A stretch of DNA of 64,000 nt, from assembly GCF_007655135.1 (NCBI RefSeq), contig NC_045127.1:14517001-14581000 (forward strand), in the 5' to 3' direction. The notes beneath the pieces are model-generated. The model ran no database searches. It was not told the DNA's origin and saw only the letters and a program-made list of their open reading frames with translations. Below, piece by piece: positions 25,140 to 36,750 of the stretch. Source of the DNA: Punica granatum. Taxonomy: Eukaryota; Streptophyta; Magnoliopsida; Myrtales; Lythraceae. The position numbers were made by a program, and so were the translations under genes. Position 1 is the first letter of the stretch. Each line of letters begins with the position of its first letter.

Positions 25140-27910
25140 TTTTTAATGGATACTTGATTCCGGTGCCTCTTTGCATATGACAGGTAACTTGAGAATCCTC
25201 GAGAAAAGGCGGAAGCTAGATGTGCCAATTTCAATTACCCTTCCAGATGGGAAGACAATATTGGCGAACTTATTGAGGGCAAATTCGGTTTGGCCATGGT
25301 TTCATCCTACGAAATGTTTTGTACGTGCGGGGTTTCTCTTATAACTTGATCGCCATTGGGCGTTTGACGAAGGATCTAAAGTGCTCTGTGATAATATTTC
25401 CTGATTTCTGTCTCGCGCAGGACCTCACCTCGAAGATGTTGATTGGAGCGGGTGAATTTGGGGGGGTGGTCTATCGCCTTCGGTATGTGACACCATGACA
25501 GTCTTCTTTGGTAATGAAATCTACAAGTTGAGAGCTATGGCATCAGCATTTGGGACGTCCTTCGCCGAACGAAGCTTTACCTCAGGTTGTTGAGACAAAC
25601 ACTGGTTCTGATTTATGTGATGTTTGCTCACGAGCAAAATAGACTCAAACTCCATTTCCTATTAGTGAAAATAAAGCTCCTGATATTTTTGACCTAATAC
25701 ATTGCGACTTATGGGATCCTTATAATGAATCGTCATTCGCAGGGGCCGGCCCGATATTTCCTTACCATAGTAGATGACTGCAGTAGGGATGTTTGGGTCT
25801 ATTTAATGAGAGAAAAATAAGAAGCATATAGCCTCCTAGTTAGTTTTAATAAAATGGTCAAGACTCAATCTAACCATTTTATAAAAACTATTAGGAGTGA
25901 TAATGGTAAGGAGTTTGTTTACCTTGAACATGGAATTATTCATCAGACCGCATGTGTCGAACTCCACAGCAGAATCATAGGATGGAAAGAAAGCATCGTC
26001 ACATTCTTAATGTGGCCCGCGGGTTTGTTTTTCAAGTGGATCTTTTGGTTAAATTTTGAGGAATGTGTTTTAATAGCTGCATTTCTTATTAAATACACTC
26101 CCACGTCTCTTTTATCGGGTAAAACACCATCTGAGATTTTATTTGGTCAACTGCCAAGTTATGAACATCTACGCATTTTCGAGTCGCTTTGTTATGTTCA
26201 TCGGAAATTTCGGGATAAATTCGGTGAGAGAGCGAGAAGATGTATTTTCGTTGGCTATCCATTTAGTCAAAAGGTGTGGAAGGTATTTGATTTGGAGTCA
26301 GAAGAAATTATTATTTATCGTGACGTTGTATTTCATGAAGGAATATTTCCTTTACTGGATAAAAGGCAACCAGATTCTTCGAAGGATTCCATTAATTTTT
26401 CTCGAGGGCAGTGTGTTCAATTGGATGGTGAAATTTGATGATTATGAGGGAGTTTTTGACACACTGTCACAAGAGATGGAATCAGGATGGGCCCAACTCC
26501 AGCTGCGAGTCCAACGAGAAGCTGAGCAGGAAGATGAAAAACAGCCAGGCCATTTCAGTCCATCGGCCCAGCTTGTGCTTAACTGATTCCCGGAGAACAA
26601 GGGGAGCAGCACGAGTCTTTGATTCTCACGGTATTGATCGACCACATCGAAACACGAGTTTTTGCTCGTTTTAATGAATTTGTGTGTTACACAGCTTTTG
26701 TTCATCTATGACCCCGCACTCATCAAGTCGCGCCATCGTCGGCTCTTCAGATACGATATATCCACTCCATAATTATCTCAATTATGCAAGATTATCCAAC
26801 TCTCACAAGAGTTTTATGGCGCTATCGACTTCCATGTCGAACCTGCCACTTATTCACGAGCTGTGAGAGATGCTCAATGGCGAGAGGCTCTGGCACATGT
26901 GATACAAGCGTTGGAAGATAATGAGACATGGAGTATTCAATCTTTGCTTCCCGGGAAGAAATCTATTGGCTACAAATGGGTTTACAAAATCAAATATAAT
27001 TCTGATGGATTATAGAACGGTACAAGGTGAGACTCATTGCTAAGGGATTCACCCAGGTAGAAGGCCCATACTTCAACGAGATGTTTGTGCCGGTTGCTAA
27101 ATTTGTGATGCTAAATTTGTGACGGTTTTATGTCTCCTCATCGTATCATTAGCTCGGCAGTGGGAGCTCCACCAGCTTGATGTGCACAATGCATTCTTGC
27201 ATGGTAACTTAGAAGAAGAGGTCTACATGAAGTTTCCACCGAGATTCAAATCCAACCAACCCAGTCAAGTCTGTCGCTTACACAAGTTGATTTATGGCCT
27301 CAGGCAGATTTCTCGCAACCGGTATGCTAAGTTTGCATCAACCTTAATTATGGGTTTCAACAATCAAAAGCAGACCATTCTTTGTTTACTTTTTCTCACG
27401 GCAATGTGTTTCTGGCTGTGCTTATATATGTCGATGACATGATCCTAACTATGCTTATATATGTCGCATCAGCCTTACTTAATTATGGCTCTGTTTGCAT
27501 GCAGTGCTCTAGGACTCTTTCTCTCTCAAAGGAAATATGCTCGTCATATTGTCTGAGTGTTGGAAATTGGGAAGCAAACTATCAAGGTTTCCCATGGAGC
27601 AGTAGCATCGGCTCAGTGCTGATATTGGTGACGTGTTTCCTGAACCACAGGGATGTCGACGCCTTGTTGGTTGATTGATTAATTTGACGATCACAAGACC
27701 GGAACTGTGCTACTCGGTCCATATACTCTTTCAGATTATGCAATCTCCGCATAGCCTCATTTGGATGCAACCATGAGAGTGCTTCGTTATCTCAAAAATA
27801 GTCCTGGACAAGGAATATTTATGTAGCGCCCATCAGATTTGCAACTTCGAGTCTTCTGTGATGCTGATTGGGCAGGATATCCGATGATGTGTCGTTGGTT
27901 TCCAACTCAA
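25140..27910 (+). pseudogene. Old, decayed Ty1/copia pol
   Basis: Pieces in copia order on the plus strand: the protease neighbourhood (ILDSGASLHMTG at about 25,150-25,185), the integrase core (CDLWDPYNESSFAGA and FLTIVDDCSRDVWVYL at 25,700-25,810; IRSDNGKEF at 25,890; SGKTPSEILFGQLPSYEHLR at 26,120-26,175), the start of the reverse transcriptase (SIGYKWVYKIKYNSDG at 26,960-27,010), LDVHNAFLHGNLEEEVYM at 27,176-27,231 and the catalytic YVDDMILT at 27,427-27,450. RNase H is reduced to CDADWAG near 27,860. Frameshifts and stops are many, and no LTRs were found. It is unrelated in detail to the young copia next door and lies in the opposite orientation. Confidence 0.85.
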
Positions 27911-28403
27911 TATTTTGCTACAATTTATATAAACGATAATTCGATTGCTATAATATAAAAATTTTCTTGAATAGTTGCTAATGTATATAGTCTACTACAT
28001 ATTTTGTTATATTGTATATATTATGTTGGGCTATATATGGAAATAATATATATTCTACTACATAATTAATGGCAAAAAATTTTCTTAATACATAAGTGAT
28101 GGCATGGTAAAGCGAGAAAGCTCGATTTTTAATTTTTGCTGATGTGGCTGTGACACCCGGCTTTTTCAGACAATAGTCCATGTAGTATATACATATATGT
28201 GTGTGTGTGTGTATATAGTGTGTGTGTCTACATAGATGGCATTATAACCCACGGAAATATATATATTATCCATATAAATATAGTGCAGATTGATACGTAT
28301 GGGCTTGAGAAACATTTGGAGCCCACATGGCCCAAATAAACTTCCCTTGAGGCCATAATTTCCACCGCCTTCTTCATCTCTACATTTTTATTTTAATTTT
28401 GGT
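27911..28403. other. Intergenic with TG/TA simple repeats
   Basis: AT-rich, with a (tg)n run near 28,200-28,230. No gene was seen. Confidence 0.5.
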
Positions 28404-28411
28404 GTAGAGGC
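28404..28411. repeat. Left 8-bp target duplication of hAT-like element
   Basis: GTAGAGGC, repeated exactly at 30,150-30,157. Eight bases is the hAT-superfamily length. Confidence 0.8.
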
Positions 28412-28775
28412 CAGTGTTATCAGAACCGGACCGGACATCGAACCGGCCGAGGTATGAGTTCATGGGTTTATGGGTTCAATCGGGGGTTCGACGGGTCGGA
28501 CCGCATGTTTAATTATAAAATAAATAAATATTTATTATTTTAAGAAAATAACATAAAATATAAGAAAATAGTAATAAATATTAGATAATATTAATATGTG
28601 TCAAAAAATTGAAAAATACAAGAAAAGATAGAATATTAGATTTCTTTTGACATGGAAAGGATGGAGACATAGAAGGAAAGAGGAGTAAGTTGTTATTACA
28701 TTAATCCGAAAACATGAATTGATGTTAGCTGATTAATGATTCATATGTCCTTAAAGAGCTGTTGAAGAGGGTTCA

Positions 28776-29199
28776 TCAATTGGGAGAATACAGCCCTCCA
28801 TCCCTCTTTTTTTTTTTTTTGCTAAGTGCCCTCCATCCCTCTTGTGTAGGATGGACCATGTCCCAGAAGAAGGCACGCTCAGGATTTGAGCAGACACTGT
28901 ACTTCTTCTCCCCCGTTTTACTATCTACGCTCAGGATTTGAGCAGACCCTGTGCCGACGCAACACGGCTTTAGCAAGTTCTGAAATGTCGAATTTCCTAC
29001 AGACCAAAAAGACATCAGCATACGGTTGACAACTAAATTACATGTATAAGACATATATACAAATGTCGATTGTATGCATAGTTGCAAGTTGTCGAGAGAT
29101 GAGTACCTTTGGGATTGAGCACTGAGGAGAAGGAACTGTAGAGATCAAAGAGGATGAAATTGGTGGCAGCCGGGGGCTTGTCGTTCACTCCAAGAGGTT
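28776..29199 (-). pseudogene. Captured GDSL esterase/lipase 3' exons
   Basis: Two minus-strand exon pieces with their intron are recognisable. The upstream piece (about 29,108-29,180) reads ANFILFDLYSSFSSVLNPK and ends at a GT donor (AAAG|GTACTC). The downstream piece, after a CTGTAG acceptor near 28,998, reads NSTFQNLLKPCCVGTGSA and later CSNPERAFFWDMVHPTQEGW. WDxxHPTxxGW holds the Asp and His of the catalytic triad of plant GDSL lipases, of the At5g03610-like type by wording. The N-terminal GDSL block is absent, and a short internal duplication (ctcaggatttgagcagac, twice) disturbs the middle. It lies inside a transposable element and cannot make an enzyme. Confidence 0.75.
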
Positions 29200-29579
29200 G
29201 TCTTCCTCCCATTTATGGAAATCATACTATGGACTAAAGTAAGCAAGAAGTGGATTGAAATTGGGACACCCAACAAAATGAAAAATCTTTTATTTTTAAT
29301 TAATTCAGTAAACACAATTGCCACCATTTCTTAATCACTGAATCTCTGAGCTGAGTCAGGCTGAAATAGAGCAGCGGAAGAACCAGACAAACACAGAGAG
29401 ACAAGCAGAGGACATGAAACCTACAGAAAGGACGGATCTTTCCCAGAAAAGAAACCACCCAACGGACAAAATCAACCAGATGAGAGGTGGAATTCGGAAA
29501 CGGAATACGAGCTCGAGCTCACCTGAGAAAACCCAGTTCCTACCCCCACATAAACGGGAGAACTGAAACCTGCGGCCTT

Positions 29580-29882
29580 GTGTCTCTTTCTTCTCACTCT
29601 TCCTCTTCATCTCCCCATCGACCCCTTCTTCTCGCATAGCTCCTCCTCGCGGGGGACTCTTCAACAGCCCCAAATCTCGTTCTTCGGTCAAGCGCAGTGA
29701 TGGCATCATCAACTACTTCGGCTTCCATTACTACATCTTCCGCCAGAACTCCCTCCTCTCCATCCCATCCCTCTCCCTCTTCCTCCTTTTCTACTTCTAC
29801 GTCCTCATCAAGACCGCCCATGACCATTTCTCCATCGTCACCACCAAGCTCGGCCTCAAGCAGAAGGAAGACAGTGAAGTGT
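29580..29882 (+). pseudogene. Captured open frame of unknown origin with a membrane-like segment
   Basis: One plus-strand frame stays open to a TGA at 29,880-29,882 and reads RSDGIINYFGFHYYIFRQ, then a hydrophobic stretch (SLSLFLLFYFYVLIK), then HDHFSIVTTKLGLKQKEDSE. The composition is more protein-like than the overlapping S/T-rich frame starting at 29,698. I do not recognise the family. It sits inside the hAT-like element beside the GDSL fragment, so it is best read as a second captured exon. Confidence 0.35.
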
Positions 29883-30157
29883 GAAGATGAAGGCGGCTAG
29901 GGTTTCAATCGATTTTGATTTTGATTTCGGTTAGGGTCGGGAGATTTCGAATTTCCTTTAAAAATTCTGAACCCATGCAACTTGCCGGTTCGAATGGGTT
30001 CGATGGGTTTAACAAAAAATCGGCCGGTTTTTTAGATTCACCGGTCTGTTTGTGCATTTTCGATTTTTAAGCTAACCGGACCGGACAAGAGTTCGGTTTC
30101 CGGTCCGACCGGTCGAACCGCCCGGTCCGGTCCGGTTCTGATAACACTGGTAGAGGC

Positions 30158-31334
30158 TTCTCTGTTCGAGCGAAAAAGAAGAAATAGAAGGGGGGGGGAG
30201 GAGAGAGAAGGAGGGCTCGAGATGAAGGTCAAGGGAAGTTTAGCCTGAAATGGATTATGGACAATAGCAGAGATGAAGAGTGAACGAGCAATAGCCAGAG
30301 CCCGAGCTTGAGCTCGATGAAGAGATAGAGAAATGAAAGAGCCAAGGATGGGAAAGTAGCAGGTGGGCGGTGGACGAATGGAATAGAGAGGGAAACGTGA
30401 CAGAGAAGATTGAGGGTAGATTGAGATAGGGAAATTGGAGAATACCACAAGGAAGGCCTTGACATGGTGATCCGTTATTGATGGGTTTTGGGTATGTATT
30501 GCTGATTAGGTCTCTCTTTTAATTACTACTTAGTCCTATTGTGTTTTAGTAAATTAGATAGTAGTAGTACGTTTGGGTGATGTGTTGAAGAAGTTGGTTT
30601 AATAGTTGATTTTAGGATTTCTAACGGTGGTTAAATGACTAATATAAGTTGAGCTTTGTCAAGTTATTTAGCTTTCCTTTGATGCTATAGAATTGGGTAA
30701 TGTTAGTTATGTTATTAAGTTGGAGGTTGTTGATCAGTGGTTTAATAGCATGGAAATGATTTATTGGGCATGGTGATAGATCTAAATTTTTTTTCTAACA
30801 TAATTGCCATAGCAATTTAATCTATGTAACTACTTGTTTGAAATTGTGAAGTTAAAATGATGATTTGAGGAATAAGATAAATCAGTTGTAGCTCACAAGC
30901 TGCATATATTTTCCAGATAAACTACTAGCTGCGCAGGAGAACCATTTTTGATATCTGAATAAGCTCGGAGGACTACGGCCATCTTATAGGTGTTTGTTTT
31001 TTAATAGAATGTGTCTAAATGGGTTACAGCCTAGAGTAATTCTTTTAACTATTTGTAAATTGTCATGAGGAATATATTAAAAATTCTTTTGGGAAGGAAT
31101 TATTTTGTTAATGTATTTTAGAGTAGGTTGGCTTGATTAGTTGATGAATTGTTTGATTATATATGTGTTTCTGTTTATGTTAAAGGATTGGCATTTTCTT
31201 GAGTTTGGAGCATATGAATATATTAGTAGGTTTTAGTTTATTATTTGTTTGGAAAAAAAAATGAAAATTTAGGGAAAATACCGCTGAATTTTCATGTCGT
31301 GACAGTGGTAGTGTGAGAATTCAACTCGTACTTT

Positions 31335-31338
<4 letters not shown>
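30158..31338. other. Intergenic, no gene seen
   Basis: Purine-rich at 30,170-30,450, then AT-rich. Minus-strand frames at 30,038-30,465 mirror the purine-rich tract and have no domain. Confidence 0.5.

Positions 31339-31369
<31 letters not shown>
31339..31369. repeat. TA microsatellite
   Basis: About fifteen TA dinucleotides next to the left end of a MITE. Confidence 0.8.
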
Positions 31370-31371
<2 letters not shown>

Positions 31372-31373
<2 letters not shown>

Positions 31374-31734
31374 GGAATCCTAAAATATGCAATAATTCAA
31401 TTCATTTACAAGAATTCAATTGAATTTTTTTGTCCGGCATGAAAATGACACCGAATTTGTTTTAAAAATGCAAGATTTACATTCGAATTCAAATTGGGCC
31501 AAAATCAACAAGATTTGGTAAGAATTCAATTCATTTGGAACTAACAACTTTAATTTTTAAATTTTTTGTAAACATATTACTCTTTTTCAATTGGATTCCA
31601 AACAAGATAATTCAATTCAGTTTAGTTTAATTTCTTAATTTTTCAAACAACATAATTCATTTATGATTGAATGGAATCAAACGTTATCGAATTGAAATGA
31701 ACTGATTGACATCAATCTTTCAGGAATTGATTCC
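31372..31734. mobile_element. MITE, TTGGAAT family, copy 1
   Basis: It begins ttggaatcctaaaatatgc and ends aattgattcc. It shares gggccaaaatcaacaagatt and caacataattcatttatga-type segments, in the same order, with the element at 55,998-56,340. It is rich in aattcaatt repeats. Confidence 0.6.
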
Positions 31735-32755
31735 CAGCACAGTTAATTAAAGGGTCCAATGTTTGGTCTGCCATCTAAATGAGTCGATGTATATTTAGCT
31801 TAAATGGTCTGCCAACATAATCCTTTAAGTTCGACTTTGTCATGACTTGATATAGTATCAGCTTCATCCCCTTCCTCTGAACCTCTGAGCACAAAAGGTT
31901 GGAAGCACTTCTTCTAACAAATCCGTTGCATTGTACCAATGGAATCACTATTGCAGAAGCTGAAAAAAATGAATACAAGAGCAGGAATTATATAGAGAAC
32001 TATAAAGTACGAAGACGGGGTAAAGATGCTGCAGAGTTACGAACTTTTAAGTTCTTGCAGAACCCCAAAAAAAAAAAGGAGCTCTACTTGACATGTCTTG
32101 GCTTCAGTAATCGTCACCGGATTTAAGTGTTTAATTGGGGGTATGTAGTCGACAAGGGCTTCCATTGTCAAGGGGGAAGACATTCCTTTAAAGAATTTAT
32201 AAGGAATAGAAACTCATCAATGTCAATAGAGGCTTGACAAGACTGTACCATTTAAGGAAAGAAGAAGGATATGCGAAGAAGAGTCCAATCCGTGGGATCT
32301 ATTTTCTCTAGTAAATTCCTCCAGCATTCCAGTATATGAAGCAGAGCCAGAGTTGTGAACTTCAATAACAATACTACAATTAATGGTTGGTCCAGAATAC
32401 TCAAATATTCTGTTAATAAGGCTGATATTAGAATTATACAGACCTCAAATTCCAGTTCTCGCAGCTTATTAATAGTTCATCTGTTGACTGTTACTCGTGT
32501 TTCCAACAAACTTACCTGATCGATCCACCACTGTTTATTTACTGACAGCCGTATCCCATCCAAACTACAAAGCTCTTGCTTATTTATAAGCAGAGCAGCT
32601 TTAAAGTAGAGGAACACAGGTTTATAGCTTGCGCTTTTAGATACCTCTTTAACTACTTCAGATAACAGATCCTTTTTGCTAACTAAGGCGCTCACCCCTG
32701 ATGAATCCACCGAAAACAAAGCTTGAAAGCACAACAAAGAAGAAAGAGTACCAAC

Positions 32756-32808
32756 TTATATTAAAGAAGACAATTCACTGTCTGATGATGTGCCTGCCCA
32801 AGAATTCT
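32756..32808 (-). CDS. Headless LRR gene, terminal exon
   Basis: 53 nt after the acceptor GATTGCAG, completing a codon split with the 43-nt exon upstream. It reads ENSWAGTSSDSELSSLI and then TAA. It is matched base for base in length by 37,918-37,970 in the other copy, where the peptide differs at two positions. It is an acidic, Ser-rich C-terminal tail without LRR character. I do not know a function for it. Confidence 0.65.
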
Positions 32809-33121
32809 CTGCAATCACAGACAGTAAGAACGAACTTGTAGATTATACACAGATGCGTATATAAAACCATTTTCAACCGAGACTACTACGAAATTAAACT
32901 AACAAACAATTCCATGTTAATGAACCCTTTGAGGGACACCGTCTTGATACATACATTATTCCGAAGAAAGACGTGAATTGTTGTGCTTGTCCACTTTGTT
33001 TATGAAGCAAAGGATTTTTATCATAATTTCAATTTACCAGTAATAAAATCAAAAAGCAGCATTTGGTCACCTTCCTATTTATTCTATTTTCTGAGACCTT
33101 CCAAAATCACATATGACATAC

Positions 33122-33164
33122 CGTGATGTTGCTCCACCTCGCTCTGTTTTTCGAGTTGACCGCC
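33122..33164 (-). CDS. Headless LRR gene, penultimate exon
   Basis: 43 nt between acceptor ATGCAG and donor GTATGTC, reading GGQLEKQSEVEQHH. The length is the same as 38,287-38,329. It follows the preceding exon in phase 0 and passes a 1-nt overhang to the terminal exon, so the two tail exons together give 31 codons and a stop. Confidence 0.65.
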
Positions 33165-33266
33165 CTGCATGATAATTATGAAGATTATGTATCACACGGC
33201 AGGGGAAAAAGGGAAAAAAAAAAAAAGGTCATTGACAAGTAAGAAAATCTTGATGAATATGCATAC

Positions 33267-34028
33267 TGTTGCTTGAGATCTCTCCAGCATTGCTGCATTA
33301 AGGTTGTGATCATGAACAAAGATGGCTTTCCCTGATATCTGAGCTATCGCTAACATAGGCGTGCTTAAGGTTCCATGGAAGAAAAGTTCCATCTTGGGGC
33401 ATTCACTCAGAGACACTTTCCAAAGGGACGGAAAGTTGACATTGAAATTTCCTCTGGAGAAGCTGGCGAGCTCTGGTAATGAACTTAAAGTCAACTTCTG
33501 TAACTGCTCAAAAGTAATCTCATCATTTGCTTGCACATAATCTTCATTTGCAACCACCTCCTCCATAACTCTGCAATTCTCTATGGTCATATGAGTAAGT
33601 CGGATGAGGCTTTTTGCCGTTGCAGATGACATTAGACACAGCAATTCATGACAAGCCGATACTTTCAGAACCGTCAGGCTTTGGAATGACAGTGGCAATT
33701 GATCCAAGTTTGCTAAGCCTGAACACTCTGATACTTGAAGGACTCCCAAATGTGGAAGAGCACCATTATGTGGGACTTGGTGCACGCGCTGCCCTGTTAC
33801 ACCTTTGACAGGAGATCCTTCATGCGACTTAAGGTCTTTGAAATGACATTTGCTCAGGACAAGTTTACCCAAATTCTGTAATCTATGAGCGGGGAGATCA
33901 GCTGCCAAATCCTTTGAGTTGTTTATCTTCAAATTCTTTAACTTGAGAAAAATTTCCCCGCTGAACTGGTGAGACCATATTTCTTCCATGGCTTCAATGC
34001 TCAAGCTAAGTAAATTGGGGAACGCATC
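33267..34028 (-). CDS. Headless LRR gene, LRR exon 3
   Basis: 254 codons, between acceptor CACTAG and donor GCAACA|GTATGC. It starts DAFPNLLSLSIEAMEEIW and ends ERSQAT. Irregular LRRs of the plant CNL type are visible (LGVLQVSECSGLANLDQLPL, LTVLKVSACHELLCL, LTHMTIENCRVMEEVV, LWKVSLSECPKMELFF). It is the duplicate of 38,421-39,182 with identical length and only scattered replacements. The family role of this region is ligand recognition and autoinhibition. Without NB-ARC in the same copy it could act only as an LRR-only protein or as an alternative 3' end of the upstream gene. Confidence 0.8.
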
Positions 34029-34454
34029 CTAGTGGCAAGCAGAATCAATAAGTCACACATCAACTTGTATTAAAAAGGATGCAGCAAATGATGCTTGTTT
34101 GGCAACTCACACGATCCATAGCTACAACCAATAGGCAAGATCAATACAGAGATCCTAAATATTTCGGAGTGCATTTATATTTTCAAACTTCTAATAATTA
34201 TTTCAGATGCATAAAATTAATGAATTGTTAGCATATACGGAAGAGCAGGAAGGGTTGTCTCTCTATAAGAATCATAGGAAAACATCAAAAGAACAATAAA
34301 TTCACACGTGAACATCAAAATGGTTCCACATAATTGTACCAATGTAAATATGAACGTTGTAACCTAAAGCAAAAAAAAGAGTGATGAAGATCAAAATGGT
34401 TCCACAGAGGAATACCCTGCACACCTCTTCTATATCATAGTATGTCCAGCTTAC

Positions 34455-35219
34455 CTTGTCAACTGAGGAGAGCGGTGGCTTGGCAGCAACCTCACGACCT
34501 TCCGCATTAGTCTGATGAAGGCTCCCAGGCCCTGAAACAAATGCTTCAACTTTGTTGCATCCATGCACCACCAACTGTTTTAGCATAGGCCATTCAGAAC
34601 GATGTACTGAGGGATAGAAACCCTCAAGCTTTGGTAACCTCCAAAGCTTCAAGAAGGCAGCCTCCTGGAACACGAACCTTTCAATTGCTTCTTCTCCTTT
34701 GGCAACAATCCATTCTAAACCACATTCTTCTATATTCAGCCTCTCAAGTCTCGTAAGACCTCTGGCTATAGAGGCCGGAAAAAGATTTACGAGTTTCGGG
34801 CATTCACGCACATGTGCCTCCTTCAGGTTTTCAAAGCTTACAATGCCTTTTTTGTCAACATTCCACAAACTCCTTAGCTTTGGCAGTCGTGATATCTTTA
34901 GTTTTCCCAACGATGCAACTGTCGAGGCTTCACCTTGTTCATTGTCTTCATGAATTTCATCATCATTATCTACCATGGCAGCTAGCCCCACGAGATCGAA
35001 TACTACTTCCAATGAACCGCAACCAGTTACGGCTAGTGTCTTCAGGCACATGCATCTTTGGAGAGTGATTGGTGGAAACACTTTCCGCAGCATTCCACAA
35101 CTTTCAATATTGATTTCCTCCAATTGACGAAATGAGTCCCCATAAAATTCGTTATGCCATATAGTGCTCAAACTATCCAAGCCAGAAAGTATTAATTTCT
35201 TCAAGTCAGGGAACAAAAC
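34455..35219 (-). CDS. Headless LRR gene, LRR exon 2
   Basis: 255 codons, from acceptor CAG to donor GACAAG|GTAAGC. It starts VLFPDLKKLILSGLDSLSTIW and contains repeats with the C-x-x-L core (LEEINIESCGMLRKVF, LKTLAVTGCGSLEVVF, LKEAHVRECPKLVNLF, LKQLVVHGCNKVEAF). It has the same length as 39,613-40,377 and is open throughout. Confidence 0.8.
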
Positions 35220-35426
35220 CTGCACATTCCACCCCGCTATTTTAGTACATGAAATTGAACTGTTTCTCTTTCCGGAATTGCAGAAATCTTAGTTTATGGA
35301 ATATCCTCTTTGATTGATAAGCAAGGATTCCAAATAAAAGTCTCTGAAATCGCAGTTTATGTCATTGAAACAAGAAACATGTCGAGCCTGCCAGCATGTG
35401 AAGACTCTATGTGGCAAATAACTCAC

Positions 35427-35921
35427 CTTCTCATTGAAAAATGGTTCAGTTTGTATATGGATGTCACCTTCACCGAGTTGATCTCTGCTTCCCTCAGCAT
35501 CCATCAAAACTGGACAAGTGAATGCCCTCATCTCGGGGCAGTTTTTTATTATCATGACTTTCAAGGATGGGCATTGTAGAAGGGAATCACCCTGGTAGAA
35601 ACTAATCAATTTCTGCAAGGAGTCCACAACTATATAGCTTAACATGGGAAACTTGATACAATGCTCTGGACCATCCTCCTCTTCCTTCTCTTTCCCAATA
35701 ATTTCTCCCAGCATTTTACAGTCCTTGATTTCAATTCGTTCAAGCTTTGTGAAATATTGCACCAGAGTGGGGGTCAGTACATATCTCAAGCACCTGTAGC
35801 TTTCAATCTCGATTTCCTTCAATTGATGAAACGACTCGCCAGAGAGTTGATCATGCTGCCATATTTCACACGGTCTATTTGTGTGAGAAAGTGTGAGTAT
35901 CCTTAATTTGGGGAAGGAAAC
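35427..35921 (-). CDS. Headless LRR gene, LRR exon 1
   Basis: 165 codons, from acceptor AAAATGCAG to donor GAGAAG|GTGAG. It starts VSFPKLRILTLSHTN and ends with the module signature PFFNEK. Repeats such as LKEIEIESYRCLRYVL, LERIEIKDCKMLGEII and LKVMIIKNCPEMRAF are clear. It is the counterpart of 40,626-41,120, with identical length. Upstream of it in this copy there is only AT-rich DNA shared with the other copy, and no CC-NB-ARC. Confidence 0.8.
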
Positions 35922-36719
35922 CTGCATTTTTCCATTACAGTATGTCAGCATTTTAGCGGATCCATTTTCCTTCTGCTGGAGCAGAGTTGTACATGAGTAT
36001 CGGTATACGGCAGGAAAATTTGAATAAAACATTAGGGTAAACTTCGACAATATCCCATATAATGCATTAAATAGTGCCCTAATTATAAATATATACAATT
36101 AATTCAAGTTAAGAAAATATTCATCAAATAAATGAATATATGAATAAATAATAAAATAAAATGAATATATATGTTCTGAATATATATATACACACACATA
36201 TGGAAGTCTATTTTAAATAATTATCGGTAGATAAGTGATTGTATATTTGTTTAGATACACAAAAATGTTTAGGTTTGTTAGTTTATTTAAATTTTTTATA
36301 TTACTGAAATATAATACAAATTTTCACTTTATATAATTCTACACATTGATTGTAATAATAATTAATAAATAGATCTAAAAAAAGGTTCATTTTTAGAGTT
36401 AACTATTTTTTCTTACTATAATATAACTTATATAATCATCATAAGATTTAAAAGATTTCATATGATATATTTCTAAGAACTGAAATATCCTCACACACAT
36501 ACAAAGGAAATATAATTTATGAATATTTATGTAAATGTGAAAATAGTGAATAATTTAAATAAATTAAGTATTTTCACATCATAATAAAATTTACATAGTA
36601 TAAAAAGTTTGCATGTTATATAAATTGTAACTTTAAAATTCACATCAACAAATATTATTAAATCCAATTTCTTATATATAGATAAATGGAATTTTCTATC
36701 TTAAATTTTTGTTTATAGA

Positions 36720-36750
36720 GTTCGTGCAATGAACAGGTCTAAAAACCTAG
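36720..36750 (+). mobile_element. Helitron-like 3' terminus, NLR copy 1
   Basis: A decayed hairpin (gttcgtgcaatgaac) is followed by gtctaaaaacCTAG and T. It is the duplicate of 41,903-41,933, where the hairpin is perfect. It was therefore present before the tandem duplication. Confidence 0.45.

Larger units (their letters stand above)
28412..30149. mobile_element. hAT-like non-autonomous element carrying gene fragments
   Basis: The terminal inverted repeats CAGTGTTATCAGAACCGG (left) and CCGGTTCTGATAACACTG (right) are perfect, and further GGACCGG motifs lie just inside both ends. An exact 8-bp target duplication (GTAGAGGC) flanks the 1738-bp element. TIR start CAGTG plus an 8-bp duplication fits the hAT superfamily. 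There is no transposase inside. Instead there is a minus-strand fragment of a GDSL esterase/lipase gene and a plus-strand open frame of unknown origin, so this is a gene-capturing (Pack-type) element. Confidence 0.85.

Noticed and set aside
29594..29900. Glu/Val-rich minus-strand and Ser/Thr-rich plus-strand frames inside the hAT-like element
   Set aside because: They are shadows of one TC-rich stretch. Only the third frame, listed separately, has protein-like composition.
30038..30465. Pro/Ser/Leu-rich minus-strand frames
   Set aside because: They are the complement of a purine-rich stretch, without domain or start context.
32477..32737. 86-residue minus-strand frame (DLLSEVVKEVSK region)
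   Set aside because: It lies just beyond the stop of the headless LRR gene, and the frame is broken in the duplicate copy (37.65-37.89 kb). Best read as 3' untranslated DNA.
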